NCBI RefSeq assembly: GCF_018687715.1
Contig: NC_056758.1
Coordinates: forward strand, 10,109,501-10,173,500
DNA: 64,000 nt
DNA from: Carya illinoinensis
Taxonomy: Eukaryota > Streptophyta > Magnoliopsida > Fagales > Juglandaceae
Direction of reading: 5' to 3'
Shown piece by piece: positions 22,320-31,237 of this stretch (positions are counted from its first letter, which is position 1; each line of letters begins with the position of its first letter). Under the pieces are notes generated by a model. That model had not been told where the DNA came from. It saw only the letters and a list, made by a program, of their open reading frames with translations, and ran no database searches. The translations under genes and the position numbers were made by a program.

Positions 22320-23050
22320 ATACTGGGCACTTTGGTGCACTGTGCATAAAATACACATCCAACATGTAACGGCCAGGAGAATGAGTTACCCAACCACTTG
22401 AGCTACTAGTGCTCTATGCACTTTGAGTACATTGTGCAAAAACAGAGGTATGAACATGGCTAAGTACTGTGCACTTAAATGCTCTGTAAACATACACAAA
22501 CACATGCAGGCAAGCACTATGCACTTAAGTGCACAATGCCATGTAGTGCATGTCTTATGCATGGCACTCACAGTACCATGCACAGTACGCATAATGGGTG
22601 CACGTTGATGTGCACTCGGGAGGCCCGTGGCAGCCTACCTACAGCCACCACATGGATTGCTAGAGGTTTCCATCCCCGCCAAGTCAACCCCCATCCATAG
22701 AGGCCGTGCACAGTGCACATCATCGTGCTCATAGGAGAAACGCGACGACTAGCCACTCACCTAGGCAGGGAGACAGGTGGCCACCACAAGGGCCGCTAGC
22801 ATTTTCTACCGTGGCCATGGTTTTTCCCTACAATGAAGGCCATGCAAAATGTTGGCAAAAGGTGCACGTTGCCATGCACCCAAAGGGAGCCCCTTTTCCA
22901 ATGGCACCTGTGAGCTGGCGGGCAACCACTAGCCACTACCAGGATCAGCAATGATCTTTGTCAATAGCAGGGTGCTCCACGGCCCCGGCCTGTTCTGTGA
23001 CCATAGCTGGGCCACCCTTTGCCCGACCATACACGTGGGAAGCCACCCAT
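22320..23050. repeat. GTGCAC-rich degenerate repeat block
   Basis: Unusually dense in GTGCAC/TGCAC and GCATG words, including GTGCACAGTGCACATC inverted near 22708 and the related pair CTGTGCACTTAAATG (22468) and CTATGCACTTAAGTG (22518). It is GC-richer than its surroundings and has no recognisable protein. Origin unknown; it may be the inside of the retroelement fragment to its left. Confidence 0.5.
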
Positions 23051-23059
23051 CATTTATAA

Positions 23060-23880
23060 CATTTATTTATTTTTGATACACGATATGCCATATGGCATGA
23101 TATGTGACCAGCTTAGTTAAGAGTTACTAACTAATTTTTAATTAAGGGATCGATTTGATCAGTTGTAACAAGTAAACATATTAATTTAAAATTTTAAAGA
23201 GTAATTTGATTTTGAAATAAGCCACAAGAACTACTTTTGTTTCACCCTTAAAACACTACATCGATATCTCAAAAGAAATCACTCGATTGTTACAAGCGTT
23301 ATGTGGTGCCAATTTATAACTAATTTTTGTAAGACCAAATCATGTTCATGACACTATGCATGTTACTTAAATCTTTATGAATATACTCGTTAATCTATTT
23401 ATATATAAATTGTACAAAATCAATATAAGGAGATAATAAAAAAAGACATAAATTACACAAAATTGAAAAAATTATTGCATTTTGATCGTTAATTTGCACA
23501 ATGTTGGTTATAATTGCATTGTTAAGATCGATAATATTAGGATACGAAACACCATCTAAACAATTTGATTTTGAATAATGGTATATATAGATGATTATTA
23601 GTAATTATATATTAGGTAGTCCTGGATTATAGATACGTAATACTTTTAACATATTGTAGGATACTATATCATTAAAAGTTAATATTTATATAAGCAATGT
23701 TTTTAATAGATATCATGTCATATTGTGATAGGTCAAGGGTACGCTATCATCTATGCTCTTGAACTATCTAGTAATTTTATGATGATTCTTATCAAATAAA
23801 TATGACGTGTCACGTCTAACCAACGTGGTATGTTTAACAATTAGCATTCTTTTTGTAATCTTTTGTAAGCAGAAAATATA
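23060..23880 (+). repeat. Duplicated intergenic block, copy 2
   Basis: Partner of 7070-8075 in the same orientation. No DC1 gene follows it, unlike copy 1, so the downstream part of the duplicated unit has been lost or replaced. Confidence 0.85.
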
Positions 23881-23884
23881 GACC

Positions 23885-24410
23885 CCACATGCATACGTTC
23901 ATCTCCCTAAGCTAGGGTTACTATTGCACCACGGCCTTGACCCCATAGTTCTCCAGCAAGCCGACCACGCTCAAGCTCCCATAGCCAACCGCCACCAATG
24001 TAGGAAGCAAGTTTTTGCCCAATCTAGCAACAAGGCAACACCAACATAGGAATCAAGCTTCTGCCTACTGGTTCACCACCACCGCCGATGTCATAGGTCT
24101 ACTAATAAATATATGTTGTCGACTATGCTCATATATTGGTAACAGGGGTCTATGGGCCTTGTAGTGCTCATTGGGCTTTGGGCTGTGGCCTAATATTTGT
24201 TATGGATCTTTGAGCTTCGTAATTGGTCATGGGTGTTTATCAGCTGGTCTCTCCAATCTGCAACTTGTATATGTTGGAGAAAAGACATTGTAAAAAAAAA
24301 AAAAATCTAAAAAGTTTAATGCAAATTTCCGTTCTTTTCTTTTAATTTTTCATCTAAGAACTAAAATTGATTATTTTTAGTTTAATAATTTAAGTTTGGG
24401 CTTTGCTACA
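23885..24410. other. Intergenic, moderately GC patch 23890-24080
   Basis: No gene recognised. The CACC-rich patch looks like transposon-derived sequence but could not be assigned. Confidence 0.3.
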
Positions 24411-24412
24411 TA

Positions 24413-24602
24413 CAGTCGCCAGATGCAGTCGGCGTGCAGTCGGCTGTACAGAATGAATAAAAAAAAATTATAAAAAAATTTTTTTATATTCAAGGGGACC
24501 TACATGAATTATAAAAAGTTATAAAAATAATTTTTTTTTCATGTAAGTCCCGTATTAATTTTTTTTTACAGCCGACTGCACGCCGACTGCATCTGCCGAC
24601 TG
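24413..24602. mobile_element. Foldback MITE with 36-bp GTCGGC-rich TIRs
   Basis: Left arm 24413-24448 and right arm 24567-24602 are near-perfect inverted repeats. CAGTCGCCAGATGCAGTC matches the complement of GACTGCATCTGCCGACTG, and the shared inner part GGCGTGCAGTCGGCTGTA completes each arm. The core of about 120 bp is AT-rich and non-coding. No convincing target duplication, so the superfamily is unassigned. Confidence 0.85.
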
Positions 24603-24603
24603 C

Positions 24604-25178
24604 AAAAAATATTTCTCTTTAAATTTTTTAAGCGCACGAGACTTTACTAACCTTAACAAGTGTTTTTCTTAAGTTTTATTTTTTTAATTTTAATGAAGTA
24701 TATTTTATTTTAAATTACGAAACCTTTTACATTGGGCTTCTACGTAAATGATTTTAAATTTTAGTAGCACACAAATTCTCTTAAATTTTTAAAAATTTTA
24801 TTATTTTTTAGCAGAGAGGAGGTGTTACACATAAGCAGTATTTTGTTTAGTTCGAGCTCCTGCACATAGTAAGTATATAAGATAATAGAGTATAAAACTC
24901 ATATCTAGATAGATATGTACAGCTATTCCATTTGATATTGATCAAATAACTTTGTCAATTAATTCAGATACTTTTTTTGTGGGAATTTTTATCTAACAAA
25001 TCCCACAACTATGCCTTGGGTCAAACCCAAAATGCAAAATATCTTAGGAGTAAGTCATTTCTCAATGCTTTTGCCAAAATTTTCAATTGTTGAAATATGT
25101 AAATGAATTATTATTTTCAAAGAATTGGTTACAAATATTTCATATTTTCAAGTAGAATGAAAAAGTCCATCAAAAACA
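24604..25178. other. Intergenic, nothing recognised
   Basis: AT-rich spacer between two small transposons. Confidence 0.35.
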
Positions 25179-25186
25179 CTTTCTCC

Positions 25187-25871
25187 TAGGGCTGTAAATA
25201 ATTTGCTCCGAACCAGTAAAACCGACCAAACCGAATTGTAAATCAGTCGGCCTCGGTCTCAAAATATATGGATCAATAAAATTTGGTCCAGTCCCGGAAT
25301 CTATAAATTTTGGAGCAGAGAAGACCGAATTAGACCAAATCCCTATATATATATTTTTTAAATATTTTTAATAATTTAATATTTTATTTTTATATAATAA
25401 TTATATAAGTTAATGACGTAATTTTTATATAATTTATTATCATTGACCATGTAAAATAATATATGCTATCAATTAATAATAAATTAAATTATTTGATATT
25501 CATTAACCATATATAAAATATATGACATTATTAATAATTATTAATTATGCATACTAAAGATTAAAGTCTAAGTTAAGTTAGTAAGTAGTAACTATCAATA
25601 TCATAAATATAATTATAGGCAAATATTTTTTTTAATGAGTTAATTAGTTACATAATCAAAATTTATAATTCACTTCATTTTAATTTAGTAATTTAAATAA
25701 TTTTTTTATTAATTTATTCAAAAAAAATTAAAAAAAAAATAAAATAATTAGGCCGGACCAATTAAATAGACCGATAGCTACCAGTCCGGTCCAATCCCTA
25801 TGGATGTTCGGTCTAGTATGGAAAAAATGACGAACCGGTTCATCACCAAATCAGACCGATTTATACCCCTA
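25187..25871. mobile_element. Non-autonomous hAT element (MITE) with perfect 8-bp target duplication
   Basis: The ends are TAGGGCTGTAAAT and ATTTATACCCCTA (terminal inverted repeats, 11 of 13 matching). They are flanked by identical 8-bp repeats CTTTCTCC at 25179-25186 and 25872-25879. Both the TAGGGxTG ends and the 8-bp duplication are typical of hAT elements. Subterminal CCGGTTC/GACCGA motifs occur near both ends. The AT-rich 685-bp interior has no ORF. Confidence 0.9.
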
Positions 25872-25959
25872 CTTTCTCCCAATGAGCCATCCTCAATACA
25901 AGAAATAAGGCCATGGACAATGAGGAGGGAAGCAACTTCATGGCTGAGAGAAAGTGCAC

Positions 25960-26240
25960 TATTTAGAAAAGAGAGCTAGAGACACAAATGACTCTCACAA
26001 AGGATCTCACACACTGATGTGGCAAACTAACAATGTACCATGTGACTTTTTTTTTTCCTCTCTCCATCTCCATCTTTCTCCCCCTCTTTGTGCTCTCCCC
26101 TCCTCCCCTTCCCTCCACTGGCCACCAACAGAGACCATGCGGCAGAGTAGGGCGCAACGGTGCTGTGGATCAGCGACAGAGAGTGTGCGACAGTGGATTG
26201 TGGTGGTGCGGCGACACTACCGCCTATCTGAGCAACTAAG

Positions 26241-26299
<59 letters not shown>

Positions 26300-26690
26300 C
26301 GGCAGATCCTGCCATGACGGGCTGTGGAGCATGCAACAGCAAAACCGCCTGACCATGGCAGAGACGGTCCTGTCCTTGACTGCCTGGCCACAGGATGATG
26401 CACGGTCACTGAGTGCCTAGTCGTGCCGAGGAGCAGCAGGGGTGCCGGCAGCCACCATGTGGACCGCCGACGTTTTCTGTTGGAGCAATTCCCCTGAACA
26501 AGGTGCACGGCGAGGCAACGGTGCCAACACGAGAGATAGGGCACGGGGGGAGGGGGAGAGAAAAAAAAATTGGCGGGAGAAAAAGGAAGATGAAAAAAAT
26601 AGAAGAATACGTATCACACTCTTAGTGTACCACGTCAGTGTGTGGGATCCCTTTGTATCTAAAGTGTTTTCCTTTATAAAATAAGCGTTT
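25960..26690. mobile_element. Long-TIR element (MULE-like) with GC-rich interior
   Basis: GGATCTCACACACTGATGTGG (26002-26022) and the complement of CCACGTCAGTGTGTGGGATC (26630-26649) are inverted repeats, and similarity continues outward for several tens of bases. The GC-rich interior (26090-26560) includes a (GA)n run. Long TIRs around a GC-rich, possibly captured interior suggest a Mutator-like non-autonomous element. Overlapping open frames on both strands come from the repeat and GC content, and none shows a domain. Confidence 0.6.
26244..26297. repeat. (GA)n microsatellite
   Basis: An uninterrupted GA run of about 54 bases inside the long-TIR element. Confidence 0.97.
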
Positions 26691-26710
26691 GCAAAGTATA
26701 AACAAGCTTG

Positions 26711-26713
<3 letters not shown>

Positions 26714-26752
<39 letters not shown>
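26714..26752. repeat. (TA)n microsatellite
   Basis: About 19 uninterrupted TA units immediately beyond the long-TIR element. Confidence 0.97.
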
Positions 26753-26757
<5 letters not shown>

Positions 26758-26759
26758 AC

Positions 26760-27394
26760 TACAATTTTGGAAGCCACATGCATTAGATGAGTTGAAAATT
26801 ACATGGATGTGATAAAATATGTGACTAATGATTATGGTATAATTTGTGGCGTTGTCGAAATCACAAAGGTATGACCATGACCAATGCTATTTATGTGGTT
26901 TTGTAAGATCTAGACTTGGGGCTTTTTGACAAGTTAAAGACGAAGATATTGGTTTATTTTTTCAGCTTAGTTTTTCAAGTCCAGACCATAGCTGATCATG
27001 AGCTGTTGAATCACATGCAGACCTATTTTATTTCATAAATCAATTTTAAAACCGAAAAAGTTAACGAATTTTGTTGCTCATATGATGTTCCTTTGGCCAA
27101 TATAGCTGACCTTAGCAACCAAAACATGTCTACGGAGTGCTGACATCTTGGTAACTAAATCTTGGTTTGATTGAATATTTTATTAGCTACACAATTCCAG
27201 TTGTTATCAAACTTTCAAAATGTCCCAACCAATAGCCCATCTATTGCAACCCTTTTTCTTTTCTTAGATTATTATCCAATTAATCCTTTGATCACATTCA
27301 CTTTTTTTCATTACACAGTGTGTGTAGTCCTTCCCTTTTTAAATAGTGTATAAATTTAAGACTTATATGAAAAGCCCAATTTTTAATAGTGGCT
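26760..27394. other. Intergenic, nothing recognised
   Basis: AT-rich spacer. The short open frame at 27171-27353 shows no domain. Confidence 0.35.
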
Positions 27395-27961
27395 CTACTA
27401 GCTAGGGGTGTTCAACCGGATCCGGATCCGGATATCCGGCCATAACCGGATCCGGATCCGGATTTTAAAAACCGGGCGGTTATCCGCCCGGATTCACCCG
27501 GATTCCAATCCGGGCGGATAACCGGATTTAATCCGGATATCCGGATTATAACCGGATACCCGGTTTTTTGAAAATTTTACCTTAAAACCCGGATATCCGG
27601 GTTATAACCGGGTTTAATCCGGGTTTTTTTTTTTTTTTTTTTCAAAGACTTTAAAACTCTAAAAAAAAAATTTTAATCTGATATCCTGTTTCAATTGCCC
27701 AATTTGTTTTAAAAAATAATTTAAACACATTTTATAAGTTTAAAAAAAAAAAAGTAAATTAAAGAACAAAATAAATAAAAATGCAAAATAGATAATATTT
27801 TTGTTTAAATCTCAATGCAAAACAGAAATTTACAAAGAACAAAATAAAACATAAATTTACAAAGAAAAAAATAAATAATAATACATTATACCTAATTAAA
27901 CTAATATAATGCTGCTACTATTTCAAAAAAAAAAAAAAATTACAATGAGGAACCAAATCAG

Positions 27962-28120
27962 GTCCAAATCAGCATCAATCTGGACTTTAGGCTATCTTCG
28001 TCTATCAGGTCCAAATCAGCATCAATCTGGACTTTAGGTGAACTTTTTGTGGCCTTCTTGGTAGCAAACGAGGAACCAATCTTCCAAGAAGGTTTCTTAG
28101 CCTTGACCTGGGCAAAGAGG
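27962..28120 (-). pseudogene. Captured anamorsin/DRE2 (CIAPIN1)-like exon fragment
   Basis: The minus strand reads [18 protein letters not shown], then [19 protein letters not shown]. This is very like the segment of plant anamorsin (DRE2/CIAPIN1, the cytosolic Fe-S assembly electron-transfer protein) just before its cysteine motifs. A TTTGCCCAG acceptor-like sequence directly precedes VKAKK (at about 28109), as if a genomic exon had been copied. The expected LLTEEDLK and cysteine motifs do not follow; instead about 35 bp encoding [11 protein letters not shown] is repeated in another frame and then stops. It has no function as an Fe-S protein. The identification rests on my memory of plant DRE2. 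Confidence 0.7.
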
Positions 28121-28527
28121 ACACCAAAATTCAACTGACTAGCCAAACATCAATGTTCAAGAAACTGTATAATCAATGTTCAAGAATTTTTTAGACTTTC
28201 ATTTTACAATAAAAGAACTAACTCAGAAAACCCATTAATAGAGCTTAGTTGAAACAAGGTGTGTAAAAGCAACTTCAGCCTCTTCTATATTAAAAAATAT
28301 CATTAATCAAGCTTTCTATTAGTTTTGAAAGCATACCCTTTGAATGATCAAGCAATGTTCCAGCTGTTGCTGAATAAATCAACTCCCATGTTGATCAATA
28401 CTGAATTAAACACGAATCCAAGATTATTACTTTCACAACAAAGAGTAAACAAAAAAAAAATAGCAATGTCATTTAACAAGAACTGGTTGATTTTAAAAGA
28501 ATGAGATCAAAGGAAGCCAAGGCTTAC

Positions 28528-28875
28528 TGTCATCTCAACAGTACTATTGCTGTTCAGGACAGTGAATTTCCAATCAGGAACGTATGTCCCATAAATTACA
28601 GCCAAGTAAACAATAAGAACACTTGCTGCCACAAGCCTGAAAATTAGAACAGAGAACAATTTTAAAATCAACTTTATTAGGAAATTTTTCTCATGAATTT
28701 AAGACAAAAAACACTTCCACAATATTACCAGTGCCAAAAGTACAACTTGAATACAGAGAACCAGCTGGACCCTGGATCCTTGCCTCGGGCATCTGTTGAA
28801 AAGATTTCCACCAGTGCCACAACCAAATATCCAATAAGCCCATTTATGGTCAAAAGCAGAATAATACTAATAATA
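28528..28875 (-). pseudogene. Captured HGSNAT-like (DUF5009 type) membrane protein fragment, two exons
   Basis: On the minus strand, GYLVVALVEIFSTDARGKD and FSVFKLYFWHW end at a GTAATA donor (exon end 28729). After a roughly 90-bp intron with a TTTTCAG acceptor (exon start 28636), LVAASVLIVYLAVIYGTY and VPDWKFTVLNSNSTVEMT run to a GTAAGC donor (28528). Joining the exons restores the codon for Trp between WH and LVAAS. This matches plant heparan-alpha-glucosaminide N-acetyltransferase-like proteins (for example Arabidopsis At5g27730, recalled), covering two membrane segments. It is a small internal part only, so it is non-functional. The retained intron shows that genomic DNA was captured, not mRNA. 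Confidence 0.75.
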
Positions 28876-29894
28876 AAAGACAATGCAATGTGAAATATTT
28901 CTCTGACGGGCTAACAGGATATCTAAATTTCAGGTCAGGCCAAAAGATTTATGGTAATATCAGAGCTTCTCCTAACTCAAAAACAGTGTCACATGAAGAC
29001 TACAGGGATAAACTAGATTAAAATGTATGCTGCTTTCTGCTTTAGTCTTGGGCTATAAGGAAAGGTGAGGGAAAGGTAACTAGATTATATATATATGTGC
29101 AGGTAAGTTTCACTTTCGTGTGGGCATGCAGTGGGCTTGCTGAAGCCTGCAGGCAACCGTATGATTATGCATATATGGGTGATATATATGTAGTATCTGA
29201 TCTCTGAATAAAACCTGTATATGGCGTTTGGAATATGTTTTAAGAAGTTGCAAGCTGTGGTGAGTGTTTATCCAATTATATATCCGTAATATATATGCCT
29301 ATGCCTGGATCAAAACTTTGTTAAATTTGAGTTCATCATCTCGATTTGCTTATTAAATGGCTGGTTGTTTTCAGATATAAAATTATAATCATTGATTCAT
29401 TATTAAATTATATAATTTGTATAAAGTTCAATCAACTTATAATAAGAGCCAACTTTTCCACTAAGCAAGTTAGGTGGCTGTCTAAGGCTCTACAGTGGAA
29501 GAAGACTCAATAAATTAAAATGAGAAGTAATAAAAAAAATTGAAAAAAAAAATGAAATATCTAAACTCTCAAAGAGACATTAATACTGCTAAGATTAAAT
29601 AAATTATCTCAACTTCAATAAAATAAGCCAAAGACATTTGAGAAACCAAACAGCCCACGCCAAGGAAGAAGGGACTGCTATATTTTCAAACAGCGAAAAC
29701 CCCTCCCATGTTTACATTTCCTACCTTATATTGGGCTTAATCGAAGAGACTCCAAAGACTAACAACACAGAATATATGAATAAGTGATCCACGAAAACCC
29801 CTCTCGCAAGCAGGCAGAATAATGCTAACAACACAGACAATGTTGGGGTCACCTTTATCGTGGGAGCACATCACTAATCAGGTACTTAACCCAG

Positions 29895-29934
<40 letters not shown>
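29895..29934. repeat. A(40) homopolymer and purine-rich degenerate repeat
   Basis: Forty consecutive A residues, followed to 30180 by a degenerate repeat built from AAACCCAGAAAAAA, CCAACCAAACCGAGAGAG and CAGAGACAGAGA. Open frames on the minus strand here (Phe/Leu/Ser-rich) are artefacts of this repeat. Confidence 0.9.
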
Positions 29935-29936
<2 letters not shown>

Positions 29937-30545
29937 AACTGAGAGAGAGGCAGAGACAAATCAAACACAAACCCAGAAAAAAATCTAACTAAACCGATAG
30001 AGAGACAGAGACAGAGAGACCAAAAGCATGAAAAAGGAAATCCAACCAAACCGAGAAAAAAAATCTAATACAAACCCAAAAAAAAAAAAGCCAATACAGA
30101 CCTAAGCGAAAATCCAATACAAACCCAGAAAAAAAAAACCAACCAAACCGAGAGAGAGATAGAGAAAGAGAGATTAACATACCGTATGCTTCGAGAGAGT
30201 TGAGAGACAGCGATGAGAGACGGCACGGCTAGAGAGACGGCACGGCTAGGGTTGAGAGAAGACTGAAGTTGAGTGAGGCTTAGCAATCCGTTCGAGCCTT
30301 CGAGAGAGTTGAGAGGAAAAGAAATGAAAGAGACCGCAACGGTATCGTTTTCGGCAAAAATAAAACCATGCGGATCCGTAACCCGGTTACGGATTACCGG
30401 GTTTTACAACCGGATCCGTAATCGGATCCGTGTTTTATAAATCCGCCCGGGAGTAATCCGGGCGGATAACCGCCCGGATTCACCCGGATCCGGATTTCCG
30501 GACCGGATCCAAAAAAAATCCGGTCCGGATGCACACAGTACTAGC

Positions 30546-31237
30546 GTAGGATTTGCAAATTCTAAAATTATATTTAATATTATTCTCATTTAAATAGTAA
30601 TACTAGATATAATTTTAGAATGTGCAACACTCACGCACATCTTTTAAAAAATAAGTAAATATAAAATTAATATAAATAAAAATTTTAAAAACTTTATTTG
30701 TCATTTATTTAAATGAATAATCATTTAAAATATGTCATATTATCATATATAAATAAAGATGATCAAATATAAGATAAGAATGCATTAGTCTAAAGAGAAA
30801 TGAGGGAAATGCAACTAATTTTAAATTATTTTTATATAACATTTTAATAAATTATTTTGCAAAAATATCTTATATTTAAAATATTATATTCCTTCTATAT
30901 AATTAAAATTGTGATAAAAATGCTTTTAAGAAATAGTTATAAAAATGATTGTACGGGGTTGGTGGGAGAAGGCGACTCAACGGCCAGAAGGCATTTTATC
31001 ACGATATATCCTCTATTTATCACAAGAAATCGTGAAAAGTCGAGAACGGGACTTTCTGGTCCGTCTCGCAGCGTCCCTAACCAATCGCCCGCTTTCACCT
31101 ACCCTCTTTCTTCCTTCTTCCTACTTCTTCTTCTTCAACAAAATCCTCGATGTCGAAGCCACACACAATCGCAGCCTCAATTCCTCCTCTCTGTCTCTCT
31201 CCCAGCCAGGTTCCAACCAGAGCTCGAGCCGGACCCC
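30546..31237. promoter_or_regulatory. Upstream region of DHQS
   Basis: AT-rich to about 30950, then GC-richer with CT-rich stretches (31075-31205), typical of a plant 5' UTR. An open frame from 30857 runs in frame into the DHQS start, but the upstream part lacks the composition of a transit peptide, so the ATG at 31238 is preferred. Confidence 0.5.

Larger units (their letters stand above)
27403..30537 (-). mobile_element. hAT-like 3.1-kb element with captured host gene fragments
   Basis: The left end TAGGGGTGTTCAACCGG and the complement of the right end, TGTGTGCATCCGG, form a short imperfect TIR. Both ends are followed inward by about 200 bp dense in CCGGAT/CCGGGCGGAT words in inverted arrangement. 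Flanks CTACTAGC (27395-27402) and GTACTAGC (30538-30545) agree at 7 of 8 bases, as expected for an old hAT target duplication. No transposase was found. Inside, on the minus strand, lie pieces of two host genes (28528-28875 and 27962-28120) and a leader-like region rich in CTCTC (30180-30340) that could start a minus-strand transcript. The exact right boundary is uncertain by a few bases. Confidence 0.7.

Noticed and set aside
22386..22954. Overlapping small frames on both strands in the GTGCAC block
   Set aside because: No domain and driven by repeated TGCAC words.
25954..26544. Several overlapping open frames of 64-132 residues on both strands
   Set aside because: They run through the (GA)n repeat and GC-rich transposon interior, giving Arg-Glu or Leu-Ser repeats and no domain.
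29855..30286. Phe/Leu/Ser-rich minus-strand frames resembling membrane proteins
   Set aside because: They come from the A(40) tract and the AGAGAG/CCAGAAAA degenerate repeat.
30857..31237. Upstream in-frame extension of DHQS from 30857
   Set aside because: The extra 127 residues are Lys/Ile-rich then Arg/Ser-rich, not transit-peptide-like; the ATG at 31238 gives the family length.
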